A DNA stretch of 64,000 nt, from contig NZ_CP090977.1 in assembly GCF_021513255.1 (NCBI RefSeq), positions 3,038,001-3,102,000 on the forward strand. The letters run 5' to 3'. Position 1 is the stretch's first letter. Each line of letters starts with the position of its first letter. The notes beneath the pieces were generated by a model, which was not told the DNA's origin, did not search any database, and saw only the letters and a list, made by a program, of their open reading frames with translations. The DNA comes from Planococcus sp. 107-1. GTDB lineage: Bacteria > Bacillota > Bacilli > Bacillales_A > Planococcaceae. The position numbers and the translations under genes were made by a program. This document shows, in pieces, positions 17,411 through 27,700 of this stretch.

Positions 17411-18315
17411 ATGTACAATATTAAAGCAGCTGCCAAAATTTTAGATATGCCGAAAGTGACGATCCGTTCGTGGGAAACCCGTTATAACGCCATTACACCT
17501 GCGCGTACGGAATCCGGACACCGGCTTTACTCGGATCAGAACCTCGAAGATTTAAAATGGCTTAAAATTCAAGTGCAAGATCGAGGCATCAAAATCAGTG
17601 AAGCCGTGAAGCAATTGCATGCTTCCAAAAGAAATCCTGTCGAAAAAGAGAAAACGCCTGAACCGATAAGTTCAGAGCCTTACCATAAACAAGTCCAGGA
17701 ACTGTATTTGGCAGCTTCCGAAATGGACACCGAACGTTTCAACTATTTATTGGACCTCCATTTTTCTCTGTTCCATTACCGCACTGTATTCTTTTCCATC
17801 ATTGTGCCGTTAATGGTGCGGATTGGCGAAGAGTGGGAAAACGGTTCGTTGACGGTAGCGCATGAACATTTGATCACCAATATTGTCCAGCAGCGCTTTA
17901 ACCAATTTTTCCGCGTATTTCCGATTTCGCCCGAGCTGCCGAAAGTCATGGCACTGTGCCCAAGCGGTGAGCATCACCAATTAGGCTTATTGCTATTCAG
18001 TTTGTTCATGCGCGAAAATGGCTACCAAGTGATGTACTTTGGCGAAAATACGCCGCTTGACGGCATTGCCCAGCTGACAATCGAACACGATATTGAAATT
18101 ACTTGTATGGCGGTTTCTTCCCGCGCATGCTGCCTGTGGTCAATCAATACATCGACAGCATCGCCGCAGAAAAGCCTGAAATGCAATTCTTGATAGGCGG
18201 TGCTGGCATCAGCGAACAGAAAGCCGAAAAAAACAGATGGTTCCTTGGCAATTCTTACGAATCATGGCAAGAATGGCTGGATCAACAAGCGAAAAACCCC
18301 TTAAGCAGAGCTTAA
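17411..18315 (+). pseudogene. CarH/LitR-like B12-binding MerR regulator, frameshifted
   Basis: An N-terminal MerR helix-turn-helix (residues 1-70, KAAAKILDMPKVTIRSWETRY), a linker, a helical bundle with Trp142 followed nine residues later by Glu152-His153 (the Wx9EH signature of CarH light sensors), then a Rossmann B12-binding domain with Glu187-x-His189-x-x-Gly192, the lower-ligand motif. These are the residues expected for an adenosylcobalamin-based photoreceptor-repressor. Near 18115-18125 a one-base loss shifts the frame: the end of the B12 domain (MLPVVNQYIDSIAAE, FLIGGAGIS) is encoded in a second frame to 18315. Either a recent pseudogene or a sequence error. No carotenoid genes are in this window. 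Confidence 0.8.
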
Positions 18316-18327
18316 GGGGTTTTTTTG
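18292..18327 (+). terminator. Terminator of the CarH-like gene
   Basis: AAAACCCCTTAAGC pairs with GCTTAAGGGGTTTT (loop AGA), followed by T; it overlaps the final codons of the gene. Confidence 0.9.
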
Positions 18328-18364
18328 TATTTATTAGGAGGCTTGCTCTATTTTAAAATTGGGT

Positions 18365-18598
18365 TTAAGAATAATGGATAGAATATAAGAAATACAAAAC
18401 AATGCCGCTCACCAAGAAATTCATCGTCCCCATCATCTTGTTTTTTTGGCGAAATTCAGTGATGCCTGAAGTGATAAGCATGAAGGCTAAAAATAATGGC
18501 AAATAAGAGATTATGGTCTTAGTTGATTCTTTTGCGGCCAAAACATAGACAGATAAAGCCAAAACTATGGCAGCTAAAAGAAAAGTAAGTTTTTTCAA
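18365..18598 (-). CDS. Small membrane protein, DUF3953/YczI-like
   Basis: A 77-residue protein with three hydrophobic segments (LLAAIVLALSVYVLA, LPLFLAFMLITSGI, MNFLVSGIVLYFLYSI). The layout and the ITSGITEFRQKNK motif are like the YczI/DUF3953 family of Bacillus. The TTG at 18598 was chosen because GGAGG lies 8-9 bp upstream; a longer in-frame reading from 18625 lacks a ribosome binding site and would put this Shine-Dalgarno inside the gene. Function unknown. Confidence 0.65.
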   Translation of the reverse strand: MKKLTFLLAAIVLALSVYVLAAKESTKTIISYLPLFLAFMLITSGITEFRQKNKMMGTMNFLVSGIVLYFLYSIHYS

Positions 18599-18637
18599 TG
18601 GCGGCGCCTCCAAAAATTTCATCAAAATAGCCTGATC

Positions 18638-18668
18638 AAAATGGCCATCCAGCTGATGGCCATTTTTG
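18638..18668. terminator. Terminator between two small genes
   Basis: AAAATGGCCATC pairs with GATGGCCATTTT; it serves the small gene 18686-18871 on the minus strand. Confidence 0.75.
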
Positions 18669-18685
18669 ATTAGGTTTTTTATTTA

Positions 18686-18871
18686 TTAAAGCAAATCCAG
18701 GTCTTGATAATCTTTTTGGTAAGGTCCGTTATCCGTCACTTCCGAATGATACAAGGCTTTCAACGCAAAGTTTTTTTCCAGTTCCATATCTTTCATCAAA
18801 ACTTTCAAGCGCTTTTTCAGCTCCGGATGATCGTTCACGAGCTGCTCCATCTTTGATTTCGTGTATTTCAT
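18686..18871 (-). CDS. Small hypothetical protein
   Basis: A 61-residue, mostly helical, charged protein (MKYTKSKMEQLVNDHPELKK at the start, ending in DYQDLDLL). AAAGGAG lies 12 bp before the ATG at 18871; the upstream in-frame TTG directly adjoins the Shine-Dalgarno and cannot use it. It is followed by its own terminator. I do not recognise a family; the rich Lys/Glu composition suggests a small soluble protein. Confidence 0.55.
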   Translation of the reverse strand: MKYTKSKMEQLVNDHPELKKRLKVLMKDMELEKNFALKALYHSEVTDNGPYQKDYQDLDLL

Positions 18872-18940
18872 GTTTCGTGCCAACTCCTTTCAGATCTCTT
18901 GCCCCCATTATACCACCTAGCCGCGGCAAGCTTCAAAATA

Positions 18941-18978
18941 ACGAAAAACGCACCTGCTGCTGCAGATGCGTTTTTCGT
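18941..18978. terminator. Terminator of the purine permease gene
   Basis: ACGAAAAACGCA pairs with TGCGTTTTTCGT around a 14-base loop, just downstream of the permease stop on the minus strand. Confidence 0.85.
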
Positions 18979-18988
18979 TTTATTGCGT

Positions 18989-20287
18989 TTAGCTGATGAC
19001 GTGGAAGACGAAATTCATCAGGAACAAACCTGCAATGACGTAAAGCGTCAATGACACTTCCCGCCATTTTCCGATTGCGATTTTCAGCACGGGATACAAG
19101 ATAAAGCCGATGGCAATACCGTCCGCGATGCTGTACGTAAACGGAATCAATGCAATGATAAATAGCGCCGGGAAACTTTCGCTCATGTCTTTCATGTCCA
19201 AGTTGCGGATATTCTGGAGCATCAGTCCGCCAACGATGATCAGGATTGGCGCAATTGCGCTATCCGGAATCAGTTTGATGACAGGGATGAAGAATACCGA
19301 AACGAGAAACAGCAATCCGGTTGTGACAGCCGTCAAACCTGTACGGCCCCCAGCAGCCATCGCCGACGCACTTTCAGCACTTGCCACAGTCGGGCTCGTC
19401 CCGAAAATGCCGGAAGCCATCGCTGATACGGAAGTTGCCTGGAACGCACGGCCGAATTTTTGCGGACGTTCGATGAAGGACACTTGCCCTTGCACAGTGC
19501 CGATGTTTTCAAAGACAATGACCATCGTCAATGAGAAAACAGCAATCCAGAATGTCATCGACAAGATGCCGTCAAAAGTCATCGCACCAAAAACAGCGAA
19601 CGCTTCCGACAATTCGACGCCGGATCCGCTCATTCCACTCGGATCAATCAATCCGAAAAACGAAGCAATCACTGTACCCAGCACAATCGTAATCAGGAAA
19701 TTCCCCGGCACATTGCGGATGAATAAGACAATCGCCACGACAAAAGTCAAAACGGTCGCCAATACATGCGCTTCGCCAAGAGAACCCAGCGCCAGAATTG
19801 AATTGGAGCCATTCACCACGATGCCGCCTTTTTCAAGACCGATCAGCATGAGGAACAAACCAAGTCCAACCGTAATCGCTTCTTTCAGCGAATATGGCAC
19901 TGCAGCACTCAGCATTTTTGCCAAACGCGTAAACGCGATAATGACGAAAATGATGCCGGATACAAAAACCACAGTCAATGCTTCTGGCCAAGACAAGCCC
20001 ATCGATTGCACCATTGTATAAGAGAATAACGCATTGATTCCCATGCCAGGTACAAGCAAAATCGGTGCATTGCCCCAGAAGCCCATGACGAGGCAGCCAA
20101 ATACGGACGCTGCAATCGTCGCGATAATCGCGGCTTCAAGCGGCATTCCCGATTCGGACAAGATCAATGAGTTGACGGCGATGATGTACACCACTGTGAA
20201 AAAGCCGATAACACCTGCCGACATCTCCCGTTTAACTGTCGTTTCGTTCATTTGAAGACCAAAAAACCGGTCCATCCAATTACTCAT
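18989..20287 (-). CDS. NCS2/AzgA-type purine permease (PbuG/PbuO-like)
   Basis: A 432-residue, 12-14-helix transporter for hypoxanthine/guanine-type purines by family. The start KREMSAGVIGFFTVVYIIAVN, the NAPILLVPGMGINALFSY segment, GTSPTVASAESASAMAAGG and GRTGLTAV are characteristic of the AzgA-like branch of NCS2. No purine riboswitch was recognised upstream, in contrast to Bacillus pbuG. The upstream region instead carries repeat array C. AGAAGG precedes the ATG. Confidence 0.9.
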   Translation of the reverse strand: MSNWMDRFFGLQMNETTVKREMSAGVIGFFTVVYIIAVNSLILSESGMPLEAAIIATIAASVFGCLVMGFWGNAPILLVPGMGINALFSYTMVQSMGLSWPEALTVVFVSGIIFVIIAFTRLAKMLSAAVPYSLKEAITVGLGLFLMLIGLEKGGIVVNGSNSILALGSLGEAHVLATVLTFVVAIVLFIRNVPGNFLITIVLGTVIASFFGLIDPSGMSGSGVELSEAFAVFGAMTFDGILSMTFWIAVFSLTMVIVFENIGTVQGQVSFIERPQKFGRAFQATSVSAMASGIFGTSPTVASAESASAMAAGGRTGLTAVTTGLLFLVSVFFIPVIKLIPDSAIAPILIIVGGLMLQNIRNLDMKDMSESFPALFIIALIPFTYSIADGIAIGFILYPVLKIAIGKWREVSLTLYVIAGLFLMNFVFHVIS

Positions 20288-20427
20288 TTATACGACCTTC
20301 TATTAAATTAGCCCTCTCCCAACCCGCTCTTCCCAATAAATAAAATAGGTGAGCCAATATAGGAGTTTAATCGAAAAAGCCAGGTGTGTCAAGGTATGGA
20401 GCTTGATACTAATGGGACAGAATTTGC
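20288..20427. other. Intergenic region before array C
   Basis: Holds the presumed promoter of the leftward purine permease; no riboswitch, terminator or small gene seen. Confidence 0.4.
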
Positions 20428-20547
20428 GAACGCGCGCATTTCTGTTTGAACGCACGCATTTCTCTCTGAACGCACGCATCTTGTTTTGAACGAGCGTATT
20501 TTTTCCTGAGCGCGCGCAAATTCAAATAAACGCGCACATCGGCTCAT
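20428..20547 (+). repeat. Array C: six tandem 20-bp repeats
   Basis: Six units of exactly 20 bp start at 20428, 20448, 20468, 20488, 20508 and 20528. The consensus is GAACGCGCGCATTTCTNTTT with variants (GAACGCACGC, GAACGAGCGT, GAGCGCGCGC, AAACGCGCAC). It is between the divergent purine permease and NERD gene; a shorter array of the same unit follows the NERD stop codon. Confidence 0.9.
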
Positions 20548-20671
20548 CCGTCCTTTTTTCTTTCACTTTTCACAAGCGAAAAGTAAGCACTCAGTTCTTT
20601 TGTAAAAATTGCTGCCTCAATTTATTAAGAGAATGCTATACTTCATTTAATTCAATCGAAAGAGGTGTTTT

Positions 20672-21625
20672 ATGGAAAAGAGACCAATCGGAATGATGCC
20701 CCGTGCTGAGGGATTAAAGCGGTTAATTAATCGGCTGCCAGCTGAGCATCAAAGTCAAAGTTATCTTCAGAAAGAGCTACACCGCACTACTTCCGGTGCA
20801 AGAGGTGAACAGCGAATCGAAACGCGGTTCAACGAGTTTTATTTAGATGAGGATTTTCGTGTGATGTGGAATGTCCAATTACAATTAGGGAATTGGCCGG
20901 TCCAAATAGATGGATTGCTTTTGACAAAACGCTGCGCAATCATCATCGAATCCAAAAATATTAGCGGCCAAATCCATTTCGACGAACAGACCGGTGAGTT
21001 TTACCGAATTGATGATGATGGCTTAAAGACTGTTATGGAAGATCCCCAGATTCAGCTTCGCAAAAATATCCGATTTTTGTCCGTCTGGTTCAAGAAACAT
21101 AAGATCTTATTGCCAATTCAAGGCCTTATCGTATTCACAGCGAAAAAATGCGAGTTTATCACGAAACCCACCCGAACGCCTATTTGCAAAACTTATCAAA
21201 TGCCTGAAATGCTTTTGAAAATTTACGAAGCCCTCCCCCCAACGGCTGCGAACCTTTCACTTCTCAAAATAAAAAATGTACTTCTATCAAGTCAAACCCC
21301 TTTTATAGAAATTCCATTGTGTCAACGATATTTTATTCATCCTGGTGAATTGAAGACAGGCGTATATTGCCGAAATTGTCAATTGCCAACAATGTTCCGG
21401 ACGAAACGGAGCTGGCATTGTCAAACCTGTCATCATCATGACCTGCTGGCTCACGAATTTGCGCTGCAGGAATACTTTTCTTTAATCGATACAACCATCA
21501 CGAATGAAAGATTCCGCGAGTTTTGCGGGCTCGATTCTCGCCATGTCGCTGGGCGGCTATTAAGCCATTTTGATTTGCAAACGATCGGCGAATCGAAAGC
21601 GCGGCGGTATCGGTTGAAAAATTAG
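20672..21625 (+). CDS. NERD-domain protein with zinc ribbon, second copy
   Basis: A 317-residue paralogue of the protein at 692-1687, with low but clear similarity in the same layout. N-terminal helical part; the NERD domain at ~45-155 (GARGEQRIETRFNEFY, QIDGLLLTKRCAIIIESKNISG); then VYCRNCQ and HCQTC, a four-Cys zinc ribbon. The family fold is nuclease-like; activity is not demonstrated. The ribosome binding site is AGAGGTG. Its stop codon is immediately followed by array D, and array C precedes it. Single gene; no partner gene indicates a defence or DNA-repair role. Confidence 0.75.
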   Translation: MEKRPIGMMPRAEGLKRLINRLPAEHQSQSYLQKELHRTTSGARGEQRIETRFNEFYLDEDFRVMWNVQLQLGNWPVQIDGLLLTKRCAIIIESKNISGQIHFDEQTGEFYRIDDDGLKTVMEDPQIQLRKNIRFLSVWFKKHKILLPIQGLIVFTAKKCEFITKPTRTPICKTYQMPEMLLKIYEALPPTAANLSLLKIKNVLLSSQTPFIEIPLCQRYFIHPGELKTGVYCRNCQLPTMFRTKRSWHCQTCHHHDLLAHEFALQEYFSLIDTTITNERFREFCGLDSRHVAGRLLSHFDLQTIGESKARRYRLKN

Positions 21626-21705
21626 AAGTGCACGTATTTTTTGTTGAACGCGCGCATTTCTCTCCAAACGAGCGCATTCCCATTTGAACGCGCGCAAACA
21701 AAATC
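21625..21705 (+). repeat. Array D: 20-bp repeats after NERD gene
   Basis: Units start at 21625 (degenerate, 21 bp), 21646, 21666 and 21686, with GAACGCGCGCATTTCTCTCC as the best copy. They are the same sequence family as array C, 1.1 kb upstream, in the same orientation. The array begins at the last base of the NERD stop codon. Confidence 0.88.
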
Positions 21706-21778
21706 ACCTCGCTGAAAAATCAACCTATATGCCAAAACCAGGAGCGTTTCGCCCGCGAAACACCCCGACAAAACAAAA

Positions 21779-21818
21779 AAACCCCTCATCCGCAGGAAAT
21801 TCTCTGCAGATAAGGGGT
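21779..21818 (-). terminator. Terminator of nupC
   Basis: Read on the minus strand, ACCCCTTATCTGCAG pairs with CTGCGGATGAGGGGT and is followed by a run of T. Confidence 0.8.
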
Positions 21819-21831
21819 GGATTGAATCTTA

Positions 21832-23046
21832 TTACATGAACATACCGGCGATCGCAGCACTTAGAAGTGAAGCGAGCATACCTGCCGCAACAGCACGAAT
21901 ACCTAGACGCGCGATATCGGGGCGGCGGGACGGTGCCATTGCACCAAGTCCGCCAAGAAGGATTGCAAGTGAACTCAAGTTAGCGAAACCACAGAGGGCA
22001 AAGCTGACTACGATTACTGTTTTTGGTGACAAGTCGGCAATTTCAGGGGCAAATGCAGTATAAGCAACGAATTCGTTGAGTACTAATTTTTGTCCGATGA
22101 AGCTACCTGCTTGGACGGCTTCCGCCCAAGGAACACCAATAGCCCAAGCAAGTGGTGCGAAGATGACGCCGAGGATGCTTTGGATAGTCAGGTTATCAGC
22201 GCCGAACCAGCCGCCGATTCCGCCAAGCACACCATTTAGCAAAGCGATCAATGCGATGAAGGCCAAAAGCATAGCACCGACATTTAATGCCAACTGCAAA
22301 CCGTCAGATGCACCGCGTGCTGCAGCATCCACAACGTTTACAGATGTTTTGTCTTTTTCCATCACAATGTCTTCTCTTTCTGAAACATCTTCTGTTTCAG
22401 GAATCATCATTTTAGCCATGATCAAACCGGCTGGAGCTGCCATGAAACTTGCAGCTAATAAGTATTCAAGCGGTACGCCAAGAAGTGCGTATCCCGCAAG
22501 CGTTGAACCGGCTACGGACGCAAGGCCACCTGTCATGACGGCAAACAATTCGGATTTTGTCATGCCTGCGATAAACGGACGGACAACTAGCGGTGCTTCC
22601 GTTTGGCCGACGAAAATATTCGCTGCCGCTGAAATCGATTCCGCTTTACTTGTTCCAAGCAGCTTTGATAACGCGCCTCCAAGAAGTTTGATGATGACTT
22701 GCATAATGCCAAGATAGTAGAGAACAGAAATTAGAGAAGAGAAGAAGATGATGATTGTCAGTACCTGGAAAGCGAAAACAAAACCGAAATTTGTTGTATC
22801 AGCCGCTGGTCCAAATACGAAAGAAATCCCTTCTCCTGCGTAGTTAATTACGTTTTGTACAAGATTAGAAAGGCCGAGCAGGGCTTTTCTTCCTAGATCC
22901 CATTCAAGTACCATAAATGCAAAAAGGATTTGGATGGCCAAACCGCCAATAATTGTCCGTGGCTTGATCGATTTTTTACCGCTTGATAAGAGAAAGGCGA
23001 TTCCCAGTACTACGAAAATCCCAAACATGCCCCATAATAAATTCAC
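21832..23046 (-). CDS. nupC: Concentrative nucleoside transporter (NupC)
   Basis: A 404-residue CNT-family symporter that imports nucleosides. Visible are the start [19 protein letters not shown], the substrate-site motif [23 protein letters not shown], the EFVAYTAFA segment and [20 protein letters not shown]. Length and order are normal. The start is GTG at 23046 with GAGGTGA upstream. A near-match to a cre (TGTAAGCGTTTCA, one base short) lies about 40 bp upstream; CcpA control of nupC is known in Bacillus but is only a hint here. Confidence 0.92.
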   Translation of the reverse strand: MNLLWGMFGIFVVLGIAFLLSSGKKSIKPRTIIGGLAIQILFAFMVLEWDLGRKALLGLSNLVQNVINYAGEGISFVFGPAADTTNFGFVFAFQVLTIIIFFSSLISVLYYLGIMQVIIKLLGGALSKLLGTSKAESISAAANIFVGQTEAPLVVRPFIAGMTKSELFAVMTGGLASVAGSTLAGYALLGVPLEYLLAASFMAAPAGLIMAKMMIPETEDVSEREDIVMEKDKTSVNVVDAAARGASDGLQLALNVGAMLLAFIALIALLNGVLGGIGGWFGADNLTIQSILGVIFAPLAWAIGVPWAEAVQAGSFIGQKLVLNEFVAYTAFAPEIADLSPKTVIVVSFALCGFANLSSLAILLGGLGAMAPSRRPDIARLGIRAVAAGMLASLLSAAIAGMFM

Positions 23047-23212
23047 AACTTCACCTCATTATTTATTCCATCGTGAAACGCTTACATTTCATGATGGTCG
23101 TCTAGCAGATTAGTCCTCTGTCGTCAGACATCTTACCAAATTCTAAAAGAGATGTAAATGGCTATCGTGTGACAAAATGGCTGGCCATAAAAAGTTCCAA
23201 TGCAATGAAAAT

Positions 23213-24650
23213 TCACTCTTTCTTGATTTCTTTTCTATTTTTTTGCGATGTTTTTTTCCTTAAGAAGAACGCCAGGAAAATCCCGATGCCGCTAAGGACG
23301 CCTACAACAATAAAGGAGATATTGACACCGCGCACGAGACCTTCTGCTCCATACTGTTCCGGATCTAAAGCAGTACCGGTCATAATCGTCACCAGCAGCG
23401 CTGTGCCGATGGACCCCGATACTTGGCGCATGGTGTTGCTCATTGCCGTGCCGTGCGGAACAAGGCGTTCAGGCAGCTGATTTAAACCTGCAGTCGTGAC
23501 CGGCATCATCACCATAGAAACGCCGAACATGCGAATGGCATGCATGACTGTTAGATAAGTGAACGAAGTAGCCGTCGTCAATACCGTAAATTGAAAAGTC
23601 GAGACGGTGACAATCGACAAACCGACGATGGCCAGCCACTTCCCCGCCAACCGCATCGAAAATCTTCCCCGTGATGGGATTCATGAATCCCATCACCAAA
23701 GCACCCGGCAGCAGCATCAAACCCGATTCAAGCGCGCTGAACCCATGCATATTCTGCATATAGATCGGCAATATCGTAGCGCTGCCGATCATCGAGATGA
23801 AGACGATGACACTTAAGATAGTAGATAAGGTAAAGATGCCATAAGAAAAAACCTTAAACTCCAAAAGCGGTTCTTTCAAAATCGATTGCCGGTGAATGAA
23901 GATGAGTAAAGAAACGATTCCGACCGCGATAGAAATCAGGACCGGCGCACTGCCCCAGCCCATATTGCCGGCACTGGAAAAGCCGTATAGAATTCCGCCG
24001 AACCCTAGCGTCGACAGCACCACCGATAAGATATCGAGAGCAGGAAACGTCTGTTTTGTCACATTGCGCAACACAAAATAAGCGAGAACCAAATCGATGA
24101 TGGCAATCGGGATGACGATGTAAAACAGCGCCGCCATGGATATTGGCCTACTACCCAGCCGGACAAAGTCGGACCGAGGGCTGGCGCAAACGAAATGACA
24201 AGGCCGAACAGTCCCATTGCCTGCCGCGCTTTTCCACTGGGAAAACCAAAAAGAGAATTGTCTGGGTCAGCGGCATCATGATGCCGGCGCCAGAAGCTTG
24301 AATGATGCGGCCAAGCATCAATAAGTTAAATCCAGGCGCGACTGCACAAATAATCGTACCTAAAGCAAATAAACCAATTGCCGTAAGAAACAATTGCCGG
24401 GTTGAAAATTTTCCGATTAAAAATGCAGTTATTGGAATCATGACCCCATTGACTAGCATGAATACGGTTGTCAGCCACTGGGCAGTGTTCGCATTTATCT
24501 CCAAATCCTCCATAATATGCGGCAATGCCGTCGCGAGTAAAGTTTGGTTCAAAATCGCAACGAAAACGCCGCCATCAATACAGCTAAAAATGGGCCTCGC
24601 CGGAAGTCATTTTCTTTTACGGAAATACTCGCATTCTCCAATAGCTTCAC
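23213..24650 (-). pseudogene. DHA2 (EmrB/QacA-type) drug exporter, multiply frameshifted
   Basis: Conceptually a ~475-residue, 14-helix MFS exporter starting at GTG 24650 (KLLENASISVKEN). Reading needs at least three frame changes: near 24553 (…VLMAAF to ILNQTLLATALPHIMEDL), in the 24140-24230 stretch (EKRG to LFGLVISFAP, then GWVVGQYPWR to ALFYIVIPIAI), and near 23655 (FDAVGG to KWLAIVGLS). The last two look like loss or gain of one G in G-rich runs. The DHA2 motif C region and the C-terminal helices are otherwise well preserved, so it is either a young pseudogene or hit by sequencing errors. Confidence 0.85.
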
Positions 24651-24711
24651 CTGCCTTGTCCTGCTAAAAACAGCAGTTATCCTTAATACCCTGATTACCC
24701 TTTGCCAAAAG

Positions 24712-24742
24712 AAAAAAACGCATAGCTTTTCAGCTATGCGCA
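24712..24742 (-). terminator. Terminator of the RND pump gene
   Basis: On the minus strand, CGCATAGC pairs with GCTATGCG (loop TGAAAA) followed by TTTTTTTC. Confidence 0.85.
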
Positions 24743-24749
24743 ACATGTT

Positions 24750-27700
24750 TTAAGCCGCTTTCTTTTTGCGGTGGTTAATTCGGTAAAAGACAAGATATAA
24801 CGATGGAATCATGACCAATGTGAACAAGCTCGAGAATGCCAAGCCTGCGATAATGGTAATGGCCAGCGCTTCAAACAGCGGATCTCCTGTCAACGCTACT
24901 GGAATCAGCGCCACAATCGAAGTGACCGACGTTAAGATGATCGGTTTAATGCGGGCATATCCAGATTCCATGATGGCTTCTTTGATTTCAAAGTCACCGG
25001 ACAAGCGACGTGTTTCCACGAAATCGATCAAGACGACTGCGTTTCGCACAACAATCCCGGTCAGTGACACAATTCCCATGACACCTAGGAAACTAAGCGG
25101 CGTCTGTGTGATGAACAGGCCAAGAATCGCTCCTGAAATCCCAAGGTAAACGGCCAGCAAGACCAGGAATGGCAAGCTGAACGATTTGAATTGGAAAGCG
25201 ATGACTAAATACACAAGGAGGATAACCACCAGGAATAAAACCCCGATTTCGGTAAAGAAGGCTTGCTGGTCCGAGTTCTCTCCGCCAGTTGAAATTTCGT
25301 AGCCTTCTGGCAATTCCTCTTTTTCTGCATCAACGGTTTCGAGCATCTTATCTTCAAAGCCTTCGATTTCGCCAAATGCTTTTAAGGTAATCGCCCGTTC
25401 TGCATTTTGGTGAGGAACTTGCGCAATAGAAGTGGTCTCTTCAGCCGTCAACAATTCATCCAGTCCGACGAATTGCGGCGGTCCTGGCGGTGCCCCTTCT
25501 TCAGCTGCTGCAGGCAATTGGAATTGGGCCAAATCAATCGGCTCTCCCGCTTCGATTCCTGCTTGTTTTAAGACGACATCATACGGTGTCTGCCCTTCGT
25601 AAATACTCGCTAAAGGAACACCTTGCGTCAGCAATTGCAGCTGTCCAGTTACCGTGCTTAACGGAATCTGGTTTTCTTCCAATGCTTCTGAATTCGGTAC
25701 ATATTCGATCGCTGGAACTTCGTCGCCCAAATCATCTGTTACGACATCTGCTCCATTTTCAAGCATCTTTTCTTTTAAGCTGTCGCGAATAGCTGTCAGC
25801 TCTTCCAGGTCCACTCCACTGATTGTTGCCGTTACCGGCGCACCTGTCGGCGGCCCCTGGACAATCGTGCTCAAGAAAATTTCTGCATCCGGGTAGCGTT
25901 CACGCAATTCCGGCTGCCATTTTTCAATGAAATCCGCAGCGGTAGTCTGCTCCCGGTCGATGCGGAAGGCGACTTGTCCCGTATTCGCTCCCGTATTGTC
26001 CATTGACGAAGCAAATAGATTCGGCAATCCTTCTCCGCTGAAAACAGAGATTTCATCGATATGTTCATCTTCATTTCTTAATTGCTCCGTTAATTCAGTC
26101 AAGAATTCATCTGTTTCTTCAATGCTTGTGCCTTCCGCCAAGCGGACGTCCATCGTCACTTCTTTGCGGTCAGCAGCCGGGAAGAACTCAAACGGCGTAA
26201 AGAAAGCAAGCGACAATAGTCCAGTAGCAACTAACAAGCCGCTAAGGCCGACCAAAAGCGGCCGTTTTAAAACACCGCGCAAGATTTTATCCGAATAGAC
26301 TTTCGCAAGCCATTCAAGCGGTTTCCCTAAAAAACCGGGAGTATCGGAGATTTTCTTCACCTTACGCTTCGTTTTCAAATACTGCATCATCGGCACTAAT
26401 GTAATGGAAAGAACCGTAGATGCAATAATGGTTGTAATCAAAATGCTTGGCAACGCCTTGATAAACGCCCCATTCCCTCCAGATAGGAGTAATAATGGAG
26501 AAAACGTCACAACGATCGCTAGACTGGAAGAAATAATGGAAGGATAAACTTCCCTGACGCCCGTAATCGCACCATTTAGCGGTGAATCGCCAAGCTTATA
26601 GCGCCGTTGAATATTGTCATTGACTACAATACTGTCGTCGACCAGTATCCCGATGGCAATAATCAACCCAATGACTGAAATTTGATTTAAGTCAACGCCG
26701 AGCAGCGGGATCGGAATTAGTCCGATTAATACAGAAGCCAGAACCGTCAAGGCTACTGTAAATGCGCCATAAATCGTCAAGCCGGCTGTCGTAACGACCA
26801 AAACAGCAAGTACGGCGATCAATAAAGAAACATATAATCCTTCAAAAATCGTATTGACGTTTTCCGCTTGCGACTCATAACGTTCTGCCTCTACCCCTGC
26901 AGGCAATTCGTCCGTAAATGCTTCAATAATTTCTGAAACATTTTTATCAACAGAAGGAACATCTTGGGCCGTCTTCAAGAATACGGTATAAGAAATGGCA
27001 GACTCGCCTTCGAAAGTCACAATATCTTCCGTTTCCTGGTCGACAAGTTCAATCGTTGCAACTTCTTCCAATGGAACAGCCGCAGATCCGACTTGCAAAG
27101 CTTTCAACTTCTCGATGCCGTTTTCTTGCTGCACCGTCAATACGAGCTGTTCGTTGCCATTGTCATGGGTTCCAAGAGAAATCGGCTGATTTGCCTGCTG
27201 CAAAGATTCAATGACTTCAAACGGCTGGAGCTGATTGGCCGCCAACTGTTCCGTGTCCAGTTCAATCAATACTTGCTGGCTGTTCAAGCCTTTAACCGTC
27301 GTACCGGCAACTCCGTCCACGGATTCCACTTCATCGGATAACTCAGCAAGCGCTTCTTCCATATTCGCTAGCTCTGCCTCGTCTCCGTAAAACATATAAG
27401 AAACCAATGGGAATGTCAGATCCAGCTTTTCAACGGTTGGTGTTTGAGCCTGATCCGGGAATTGGCCTGTTGCCCGCTGCACTTGCTGCTGAATTTCATT
27501 TACCCGCTCATCGGGATCGAAGCCATCTTCAATTTCCAGCGTAATGATGGAAGCTGAATTCGAAGAAATGGATTGCACAGAAGCCACACCATCTGCTTTC
27601 TGAATTTCTCTTTCAATCGGATTGGTGATGGAATTCTCGATTTCTTCCGGGCCGGCCCCTGGCAAAATGGTCGAAATCAACACCAGGCTAGGCGGAGTTT

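Noticed and set aside
19110-20021. 303-residue plus-strand reading frame inside the purine permease gene
   Set aside because: It is antisense to a well-supported NCS2 permease, has no ribosome binding site and unnatural composition.
18989-20600. Purine riboswitch before the NCS2 permease
   Set aside because: The conserved purine aptamer blocks could not be found in 20288-20430; no support.
20672-21625. NERD gene as part of a defence island
   Set aside because: No restriction, helicase or toxin gene next to it; neighbours are transporters.
20428-21705. Repeat arrays as CRISPR
   Set aside because: Units are directly adjacent, 20-21 bp, degenerate and without spacers; no cas genes are present.
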